The notes beneath the pieces are model-generated. The model had not been told where the DNA came from. It made no database searches and saw only the letters and a program-made list of their open reading frames with translations. 64,000 nt of DNA from Bacteroidota bacterium (GTDB lineage Bacteria > Bacteroidota > Bacteroidia > UKL13-3). This document shows, one piece after another, positions 57,136-64,000 of this stretch; within the stretch, counting starts at the first letter, position 1; each line of letters begins with the position of its first letter. The translations under genes were made by a program, and so were the position numbers. The DNA lies in NCBI GenBank assembly GCA_027487835.1, contig JAIYCU010000009.1, forward strand, positions 32,378 through 96,377. The letters are read 5' to 3'.

Positions 57136-59262
57136 ATGAATACATCAGAAATATATACCAGAGTAGCAGCAGAGGCGGGTTTAAGATTGCCTCAAGTGAG
57201 CACTACACATAAACTAATTTTAGAAGCTTGCACCACACCTTTTATTGCCCGTTATAGAAAAGAAGCAACTGGTGGTTTAGATGAAGTACAAATAGAACTC
57301 ATAAGAAATCGGGTTGCGCAATTAGAAACATTGCTTAAACGCAAGCAAACCATTTTAGAAACCATAGAGAGCCAAGGCAAGCTCACTAAAGAACTTGCTG
57401 CACAAATACACAATTGTTGGGAAGAGAATGTACTTGAAGATTTATACTTGCCTTATAAGCCAAAAAGAAAAACCCGCGCCAGTGTTGCGCGAGAGCGTGG
57501 CTTAGAACCTTTGGCAAATTGGATTTTACAAGCCTCAAACGCCTCGGTTCAAACCGAAGCCAGCAAATACCTTAGCAAAGAAGTGCCCACCGAAGAAGCC
57601 GCCTTGCAAGGGGCAAGAGACATCATTGCTGAAAGCATCAATGAAGATGCAAATGTGCGTACAAGGGTAAGAAATAGATTTGAAAAACAATCTTTGGTTC
57701 AAACCAAATTGGTAAAAGGAAAAGAAACCGAAGGTGCTAAGTATAGAGATTATTTTAACTTTGAAGAGGCTGCCACTAAATGCCCCTCACACCGTTTATT
57801 AGCCATTTTTAGAGCCGAAGAAGAAGGCATTATACGATTGTCTATAGCACCTGATGAAGAAGAAGTAGTGAATGGTTTAGCGCCCTTATTTATTAAAAGA
57901 AACAATGAAGCTAGCGCCCAAATCTCTATGGCTTTAACTGATACTTGCAAACGCTTATTGTTTCCTTCCATAGAAAACGAATACCGTAAGACCCTTAAAG
58001 CTAAAGCAGATGAAGAAGCCATTCACGTGTTTGCTGAAAATGTAAAACAATTGTTGCTTTCTGCACCCTTGGGCAATAAGCGTATTTTGGGCATCGACCC
58101 CGGCTTTCGTTCTGGTTGTAAAATAGTTTGTCTTTCTACAGAAGGGAACCTCTTGGCCGATGAAGTGGTTTACCCGCATGAGCCACAACAACAAACTTCT
58201 CAAGCCACGCGCATACTCTTAACCTTAGTGCAGCAATTTAACATAGATGCAATTGCCATTGGCAATGGAACCGCAGGCAGGGAAACAGAAAGCTGGATTA
58301 GAGAGATAAAGTTTGCACAGCCTTTGCAAGTATTTATGGTGAATGAAAATGGGGCATCGGTTTACTCTGCTTCGGCCATTGGTAGGGAAGAGTTTCCAGA
58401 CAAAGACATCACGGTGCGCGGAGCTGTTTCTATTGGAAGACGGCTAGCCGACCCTTTAGCCGAACTGGTGAAGATAGACCCAAAATCTATTGGTGTTGGG
58501 CAATACCAGCATGATGTTGACCAACATAAACTCAAAGAAAAGTTAGACACAGTGGTAGTATCTTGCGTTAATCAAGTGGGCGTAAATGTAAATACTGCCA
58601 GTAAAAGTTTACTCACATATGTTTCTGGTTTGAACCAAACCTTAGCGCAAAATATTGTTGCCTATAGAGAAGCCAATGGTCCTTTTAAAAGTAGGGCGCA
58701 ACTAAGCAAAGTGCCAAGATTAGGAGCAAAGGCATTTGAACAAGCTGCTGCTTTTTTGCGCATTCCAGAGGCCAAAAATTTGTTGGATAACAGTGCTGTT
58801 CACCCAGAAAGTTATGCAGTGGTAGAGGCAATGGCAAAACAGCAGAACTGCCAAGTAGAGGCCTTAATAAGCAATGAAACCCTAAGGAAGCAAGTGAATC
58901 TTCAAGCATTGGTAAATGAGAAGGTAGGCATGTTTACCCTCAAAGATATTTTGCAAGAATTGGCCAAGCCGGGAAGAGACCCAAGGCCAGCTTTGGAAGC
59001 ATTTTCTTTTGCAGATGTTAGAAAGCCAGAAGATTTATATGAAGGCATGGTATTGCCAGGTATTGTAACCAATATTACACGCTTTGGATGCTTTGTAGAT
59101 ATTGGCGTGAAGCAAGATGGAATGGTACACATTTCTCAGTTAGCCAACAAATATGTGAGCGACCCCAATACGGTGGTTAGATTACAACAACACGTAAAGG
59201 TAAAAGTAATAGAAGTTGATCTAGAAAGAAAGCGCATTAGCCTTTCTATGAAAGAGGTTTAA
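57136..59262 (+). CDS. tex: Tex-family S1 RNA-binding transcription accessory protein
   Basis: The 708-residue protein has the Tex order: an N-terminal helical domain (about 1-200; TTPFIARYRKEATGGLDEV, EDLYLPYKPKRKTRA), a YqgF/RNase H-like domain (about 315-450; ILGIDPGFRSGCK, IAIGNGTAGRET), a helix-hairpin-helix region (about 480-560; VNVNTASKSLLTYVSGL) and a C-terminal S1 domain (about 632-705; GIVTNITRFGCFVDIGVKQDGMVHIS). It binds nucleic acid and is linked to transcription and stress tolerance. Three GGTT-AACC motifs fall inside this gene (57546, 57696, 58627), the densest cluster in the window. Confidence 0.96.
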   Translation: MNTSEIYTRVAAEAGLRLPQVSTTHKLILEACTTPFIARYRKEATGGLDEVQIELIRNRVAQLETLLKRKQTILETIESQGKLTKELAAQIHNCWEENVLEDLYLPYKPKRKTRASVARERGLEPLANWILQASNASVQTEASKYLSKEVPTEEAALQGARDIIAESINEDANVRTRVRNRFEKQSLVQTKLVKGKETEGAKYRDYFNFEEAATKCPSHRLLAIFRAEEEGIIRLSIAPDEEEVVNGLAPLFIKRNNEASAQISMALTDTCKRLLFPSIENEYRKTLKAKADEEAIHVFAENVKQLLLSAPLGNKRILGIDPGFRSGCKIVCLSTEGNLLADEVVYPHEPQQQTSQATRILLTLVQQFNIDAIAIGNGTAGRETESWIREIKFAQPLQVFMVNENGASVYSASAIGREEFPDKDITVRGAVSIGRRLADPLAELVKIDPKSIGVGQYQHDVDQHKLKEKLDTVVVSCVNQVGVNVNTASKSLLTYVSGLNQTLAQNIVAYREANGPFKSRAQLSKVPRLGAKAFEQAAAFLRIPEAKNLLDNSAVHPESYAVVEAMAKQQNCQVEALISNETLRKQVNLQALVNEKVGMFTLKDILQELAKPGRDPRPALEAFSFADVRKPEDLYEGMVLPGIVTNITRFGCFVDIGVKQDGMVHISQLANKYVSDPNTVVRLQQHVKVKVIEVDLERKRISLSMKEV

Positions 59263-59284
59263 AAAACCTTGGGGGAGAAAAATC

Positions 59285-59674
59285 TTAATGCCTATCTATA
59301 TATTTATGGGGAACAACAAGTCCGCTTTTTGGTTTATAAGTTAGGTAGGTTATTACCATTCCTAGTTCCTCTGCTGAAACTTTTTCTTCTGTTAAGTCAG
59401 AGTCGTGCCTTTCATTTGCTGCTCTAATTAAATAGGCATCTAACTGCTCAAATGTGAAGTCGGGAATTATGTCTGTACCCCATTTTTTTTTATTATGACA
59501 ATTTGCGCAATGGAGATTGTAGAGTACTTTTCCTTTTTCACAAATATCTTGGTAGGAACTTTGGATAGCTGGACTCATTTCGGTTGGAAACAAATAGGCT
59601 TGTTTTTTTGAAGTGCTACAAGCAAAAATTAGCATACTTATAAAAATAAAAGTTAACACAGCTTTCTTTTTCAT
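59285..59674 (-). CDS. Small c-type cytochrome-like lipoprotein
   Basis: The 129-residue exported protein has a lipobox (LIFAC; Cys19) and a single haem-attachment motif CANCH (Cys56, Cys59, His60). The distal axial ligand is probably a Met; MVITYLTY near residue 106 is a candidate. The protein resembles the monohaem domain of cytochrome c families and probably carries electrons at the membrane surface. It converges on tex (22 bp between stops). No oxidase or dehydrogenase gene is adjacent. Confidence 0.85.
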   Translation of the reverse strand: MKKKAVLTFIFISMLIFACSTSKKQAYLFPTEMSPAIQSSYQDICEKGKVLYNLHCANCHNKKKWGTDIIPDFTFEQLDAYLIRAANERHDSDLTEEKVSAEELGMVITYLTYKPKSGLVVPHKYIDRH

Positions 59675-59736
59675 GGGATATTTTTTGTCAAACCAGACAC
59701 AACTTACTTAATCGCTGGCAAGATAATAAATAATAA

Positions 59737-59770
59737 AAACGGGAGACATATTTTCATATGCCTCCCGTTT
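59737..59770 (-). terminator. Intrinsic terminator after the phosphatase fusion gene
   Basis: AAACGGGAG (59737-59745) pairs with CTCCCGTTT (59762-59770). An inner CATAT/ATATG stem extends the hairpin. A-rich sequence on the plus strand gives a T-tail on the minus strand. Confidence 0.85.
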
Positions 59771-59787
59771 AAAGTTTACAATAATAA

Positions 59788-62700
59788 TTAGTGTGTTACT
59801 ACCAATTTAATAAGTGATGTTTTTTCTCCTGCATTTATTTGAACAAAGTAGATACCACTTTGTAAAACAGATGAAGGTATTTCTACTTCATGTTTACCGC
59901 TGCTGAAATCCATACTTGGCAATGCGGTGACATTTCTACCTTGAACATCAAGAAGTGTAATTTGAATATTTTCTTTTTGGTTCAACTCGAAAGATAATGT
60001 ACTGTTACCTAGTGTTGGATTTGGATATAATAAAATAGAAGTTATGAAATCATTTTGAGCCAAACCTACAGCCTTTTTGCGAACAGCTTTTAGGTTGAAA
60101 GTTTGTGTTGCTTGCAATGAATCATTGGTTTCGTATGCCCTAACAGTCCATTTTAAGTTAACTGAATCTCCATCTATAACCCCATTTGCATTTAATACAT
60201 TATCAATTGCACCAGAAGTTAAGCTTAACTTAGTATCACTACCTGAATTATCTGAGGCTATTCTAGCCCAAGGGTTGCTAAAGTTACCAGTGGCAATGTC
60301 TAAGAACCAATTGTAGGTTGCAACACTTGCAGATGACTGCCAAGTGATAACCACCGGAGTTGTTTCGTTTGCATCAACCACCAATCTTACATTATCTGCA
60401 GGAGTTAATAAAGAGAATGCTTGAAGTTTGCGGTTACGAACAATAGTGATGTTAAACTCTTGTGAAGCTTTCAATGAATCTGAAGGTGCTTTATAAGAAT
60501 AAACAGTCCATTTCAAAGAAATTGAATCACCCTTTTTAAGTCCAAATGATGCAAGTAAGGCATCAATTGAGCCTGAGGTAAGAGTTAGTGTCGTATCAGT
60601 ACCAAGATTGTTTGAAGGTAATACAACTAAAGGCGAAGTAAATGTGCCAATTGGTAGAGTTACAAGCCATTTGTAATTACTCGCATTATTAGAACGACTC
60701 CAAGTAACGTTAATTGGTGACGTGCTATTTTCTTCAACTACCGCTCTTGCATTGTCAGCTGGAGCTAATAAGTTAAATGCACCTAAAGTTAAAACTGGCG
60801 GAGCAGCAATAACATCAGCTTTGCGAACGCCTTGTAATTGATATCCTGTTAAACATCCACTAGCAGGGCTTGAGCAGAATTGAATCAATGTTCCTTCAAA
60901 AGTGAAAGTACCGGTTGGAATTGCCAAAGCTGGACTATCATCAATTTCTGTGTCTTGCGCTGAAATCACACGTAATACTGTGGTATCACCTGTTGTTGTG
61001 CCATCCCAAACATTGTAGTTTGTTGAAGCTGTAAAATTACCAGTAGCACTTGTTCTTAAGTTAACAATTCGCACTAACTCACTTTCAAAAGATTCAGGAC
61101 TGGCAAGCAATTGTTTAACAGTTATTACCTGAGCTGCTGGCAATGGATTATTTGATGAAATTTTAGTGATATAGCTTTTGCTTCTAAAAGCACCAGATAG
61201 CATACCCACTTGTGAATAATTGTTAAATTCGCTTCTTCCGCCGCTAACTTCAACACTATCTCCAGCTTTTAGTCCGCCACTTAGAATAGAATCTACCATG
61301 GCGCCACTAGACTGACGAACTCCTATTGCTCCAGTTGGGTCTTGAATGTAAATGAATCTACCCCATGCTCTAGTAATTACACCTCTTATCTTAACTGTAT
61401 CTGAAGGTAATGCGCGAGCAGCAGCAATAGAAATAACAGGAATCACAGGTTGGAAGATTCCATCTTGTCTTGTATTCAACAATTGAATACGATTGTCTCC
61501 AAACAAGTTGGTATCACGAACAGCATAAGGCAATGAATTATGTTTAGCGTACATGAAGTCAGCAAAAGCATCTTGTTCACTTCCATTTGCTTGGAATTTT
61601 GCATACATAGAATCTTTAAATGCAGTGTCTAAATTAACTCTATTAAAGCCATTTGAAACAAATGGATAACTATCGCCACCACCTGCAAGGAAATCAAGTG
61701 TTACCACTTTAATTAACCTAGAAGTATCACCATGTAATGAACCAAAACGTACGATGGTGTCTAGTCTGTTACCTAATGAATCTACAATTACCATCGACTG
61801 AATTTTATTTCCAGCAGTTTTAAGCGTGTCATAACTAAATAACACACCACCTACTTGAGGGAATTGACCAGGAGTAATTCCAGGCTTGGTTGCATTAACG
61901 CCATGTTCTAATAATCTTCTTAATCCAGCGGCATTTACTGTAACGATAGAAAGTTTATTATTGAAACGTAGTGAGTTTTCAATATCTAATTGGCTAATGT
62001 CACCAGCATTTTTCCCTGCACTTGGGTTGGCAGCTGTTGGCAATAGTTGAACACCACCACCTACAGAAGCTACTTGTCCGATAGCAGAACGGATACCACC
62101 ACCATTTTTAATTGAAACACTTACTTGAGGATCGTATTTCTTAGCTAACCAAAGGTTGGCATCAGATGAAACATTACCTAAATTGGTTTCTTGTGTTCTT
62201 ACAAAGTCTCTTCTACCTTCTAAGAAAACACTTGCTTTACCAAACTTATTGCCATCTTTAGAAACAATTACATTTCCTATAGCAGCACATAAGGTACGAA
62301 CGTTTGCAGCTTTTGATCCAGCAGTAAAGGCAGTAGCATAGTTACCCCATAATTGGGTTACCATAGCAGTATCAGCAGCATAAGCACCATTGATTGTGCT
62401 ATCCAATAAACTTGGAATTAAAACACCAGCATCAGAGAAGTTAGCCACAAAACGACCAACATACTTCCATTCAGCAGTTGTATTTAAAATTGCTACTGGT
62501 TCTTTATCGTTGTTTTGAGTCATAATAGGATACTTGTCAGCAGCTACATTACCTGCGCGCAATCTGTCATTGCCATCAGCACACAATGAATGGGAACCAC
62601 CAGCAATAATAATATCCACACCTTTTAACAACGGTGCTAAAGCTTTCTCATTAGCCAATTGTTGTAGGTGACTCATCACAATAATCTTATTGATACCTTC

Positions 62701-64000
62701 TATAAAGCGCAAGCTATCAATCACTGGTTGCAGTATTGCTGCTAACCCTGGCATATTGTCTGTGTTTGAACCAATAACTGTTGTAGCACCAGGAGATGAA
62801 ATACTAGCCAATACTTGGGTAGTAGCACCTACAATACCGATTTTCTCTCCATTAACTATAATGATAGAAGAAGGAGCTAAACCTTTTTTCTGTGCATTGG
62901 CAGTAATGCTTGGAGAGGTTTTAAATGAATCTACAGGTAACCTTTTGTTAGTAAATAGGTAAGATAAATTTGCATCTGCACTAAAGTTTAAATTAGCACT
63001 TAAGTAAGGGAATTGAGCCCCTACCCAACGCTTATCTGTACCATTAGAGCGAATATCCACACCAATTATACTGTTTACTTCACTTGTACCTAGGTCAAAC
63101 TCATGGTTTCCTAAGGCAGAACCTTGGAAGCCCATAATATTCATCATGGCAACATCAACACGTCCAATTGCAGCGCGCAGCCCAGCAGTATTACCTGCAA
63201 AGTAACTCGAAGCTGTGCTTCTTAATGGTGCTGTAATACTTGCGTCTTCGCCAGCTGATAGGAATGGACTAGGAATAAAACAGTCGCCAGAAGCTAATTT
63301 TACTGTGTTACTATAAGTTTCCTCTAATTTATTCATTACTGCTGCAAAGTTTGGTGCATCTATTACTGCATCAATACTAGATTCCATATCTGAGGCATGT
63401 AAAACTTGTAAGGTAAAGTTGTTTGTAGGTATTTCAAGTCCTAAAATCTGACCACCTTCAACCAACTCAGTACCCAACCCATAATGTGCTTGGTCAACCA
63501 TTAAGAATTTACCAGCACCTAAGATAGATTCCATGTCAATTACGCCAGAAGCTTCTTCATCTATAGTTAAGAAGTTTGGTGCACCTGTAATAAATCTGCT
63601 AGAGTCATGCGTTGCAATTAATTTCAATTGATCAGTAGCAATAGTATACTGCCAAACTTTACCTAAATGTGCTTGTCCTCCTACATCTTCTTGCAGGATA
63701 ATATGACCAAAGTTGTCAATAGTTAAATTGTCAATCATTTTAGCACCTTCAGTTCCATCTAAAACAGCGGTAATCGTTCCACCTAATTCTGGGTTTTTAA
63801 TATCTGTGAAACGCATTCTCCATAACCTGCTTGGTGCAGTAAATGAATTTGTAGTTGCAAAGTAGAAATCATTTGGATTGATTGGATCCCAATGTCCATC
63901 TTCTGGACGTAAGAAATTAGTAACTCCTAAAGTATTGCTTCTTGTGTTTAAAGCAGCACCCGTTGAATCTTTAACTATACCTAAATCAACCAAAGTAAAT
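59788..64000 (-). CDS. Secreted PhoX-like phosphatase / 5'-nucleotidase fusion with T9SS sorting domain (N-terminus outside window)
   Basis: About 1403 residues are visible; the frame is open to the right edge, so the start lies outside. The order is: C-terminal part of a PhoX/DUF839-type domain (64000-63420; RPEDGHWDPINPNDFYFATT, DNLTIDNFGHIILQEDVGG); a UshA-like metallophosphoesterase (63420-62450; LASGDCF, ALGNHEFDLG, VMSHLQQ), where the first metal motif is SDMES instead of the usual D-x-H; a 5'-nucleotidase C-terminal domain (62300-61500; NGGGIRSAIGQ, GVLFSYD); an OB-fold/DUF5689-like domain (61440-60800); two SusE-like repeats (60790-60100); and a type A T9SS domain (60060-59788; LYPNPTLGNSTLSF, LQSGIYFVQI). 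It should release phosphate from organic esters at the cell surface. A terminator follows. Confidence 0.88.
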   Translation of the reverse strand, partial: FTLVDLGIVKDSTGAALNTRSNTLGVTNFLRPEDGHWDPINPNDFYFATTNSFTAPSRLWRMRFTDIKNPELGGTITAVLDGTEGAKMIDNLTIDNFGHIILQEDVGGQAHLGKVWQYTIATDQLKLIATHDSSRFITGAPNFLTIDEEASGVIDMESILGAGKFLMVDQAHYGLGTELVEGGQILGLEIPTNNFTLQVLHASDMESSIDAVIDAPNFAAVMNKLEETYSNTVKLASGDCFIPSPFLSAGEDASITAPLRSTASSYFAGNTAGLRAAIGRVDVAMMNIMGFQGSALGNHEFDLGTSEVNSIIGVDIRSNGTDKRWVGAQFPYLSANLNFSADANLSYLFTNKRLPVDSFKTSPSITANAQKKGLAPSSIIIVNGEKIGIVGATTQVLASISSPGATTVIGSNTDNMPGLAAILQPVIDSLRFIEGINKIIVMSHLQQLANEKALAPLLKGVDIIIAGGSHSLCADGNDRLRAGNVAADKYPIMTQNNDKEPVAILNTTAEWKYVGRFVANFSDAGVLIPSLLDSTINGAYAADTAMVTQLWGNYATAFTAGSKAANVRTLCAAIGNVIVSKDGNKFGKASVFLEGRRDFVRTQETNLGNVSSDANLWLAKKYDPQVSVSIKNGGGIRSAIGQVASVGGGVQLLPTAANPSAGKNAGDISQLDIENSLRFNNKLSIVTVNAAGLRRLLEHGVNATKPGITPGQFPQVGGVLFSYDTLKTAGNKIQSMVIVDSLGNRLDTIVRFGSLHGDTSRLIKVVTLDFLAGGGDSYPFVSNGFNRVNLDTAFKDSMYAKFQANGSEQDAFADFMYAKHNSLPYAVRDTNLFGDNRIQLLNTRQDGIFQPVIPVISIAAARALPSDTVKIRGVITRAWGRFIYIQDPTGAIGVRQSSGAMVDSILSGGLKAGDSVEVSGGRSEFNNYSQVGMLSGAFRSKSYITKISSNNPLPAAQVITVKQLLASPESFESELVRIVNLRTSATGNFTASTNYNVWDGTTTGDTTVLRVISAQDTEIDDSPALAIPTGTFTFEGTLIQFCSSPASGCLTGYQLQGVRKADVIAAPPVLTLGAFNLLAPADNARAVVEENSTSPINVTWSRSNNASNYKWLVTLPIGTFTSPLVVLPSNNLGTDTTLTLTSGSIDALLASFGLKKGDSISLKWTVYSYKAPSDSLKASQEFNITIVRNRKLQAFSLLTPADNVRLVVDANETTPVVITWQSSASVATYNWFLDIATGNFSNPWARIASDNSGSDTKLSLTSGAIDNVLNANGVIDGDSVNLKWTVRAYETNDSLQATQTFNLKAVRKKAVGLAQNDFITSILLYPNPTLGNSTLSFELNQKENIQITLLDVQGRNVTALPSMDFSSGKHEVEIPSSVLQSGIYFVQINAGEKTSLIKLVVTH

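Overview
The window is chromosomal DNA of a Bacteroidota bacterium. It is AT-rich (about 60% or more A+T by eye). It encodes three secreted proteins with type IX secretion (T9SS) C-terminal sorting domains, a TonB-dependent receptor with a carboxypeptidase-like N-terminal domain, a fused SecDF, SusE-like repeats and LytTR/TPR hybrid signalling proteins. Its promoters resemble the Bacteroidota -7 element TAnnTTTG (here also TAnnTTCG). I see no rRNA, tRNA, CRISPR array, prophage or transposase. Both ends cut genes.

Layout. 0-3.7 kb: end of a GT2 glycosyltransferase, a polytopic membrane protein, a 2OG-Fe(II) oxygenase and sucD. 3.8-14 kb: a TPR hybrid histidine kinase, a CMD-family protein, an alkyltransferase-like protein, a large TolB-like/outer-membrane-barrel protein, a glyoxalase-II-like hydrolase, an SRPBCC/GyrI-like protein, prmA and a LytTR regulator. 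14-22.6 kb: an ABC-F ATPase, then a tetR-tolC-adaptor-RND permease efflux operon. 22.7-23.04 kb: an array of seven 42-bp tandem repeats in the only gene-free stretch longer than 300 bp. 23-29 kb: udk, exbD/exbB-like genes, secDF and an OmpA-family protein. 29-39 kb: a signalling cluster in which several histidine-kinase parts are missing or altered, interleaved with an HAD phosphatase and a proline aminopeptidase. 39-44 kb: murF, an FG-GAP T9SS protein and kbl. 44-51.5 kb: a TonB receptor and a large duplicated T9SS protein, each behind an 11-bp-period direct-repeat array resembling a Pho box. 51.5-59.7 kb: thiamine pyrophosphokinase, a small membrane protein, a zinc hydrolase, a three-gene ABC exporter, tex and a small cytochrome-like lipoprotein. 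59.8-64 kb: a T9SS-exported PhoX-like/5'-nucleotidase fusion, cut by the window end.

Most notable signals. (1) A short inverted repeat GGTT-(1-2 nt)-AACC, mostly GGTTTGAACC/GGTTCAAACC, is scattered through genes on both strands and in several reading frames far above expectation. (2) Two promoters share identical geometry: TAAC-type half-sites every 11 bp, then exactly 10 bp, then a -7 box. With the nearby secreted phosphatase fusion this suggests a phosphate-starvation regulon. (3) The 42-bp array carries nested inverted repeats at a four-helical-turn period. (4) The 29-39 kb kinase cluster has H-box His replaced by Arg or Lys in two proteins, and a third has the His but no ATPase domain. 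Motif counts and positions were made by eye.
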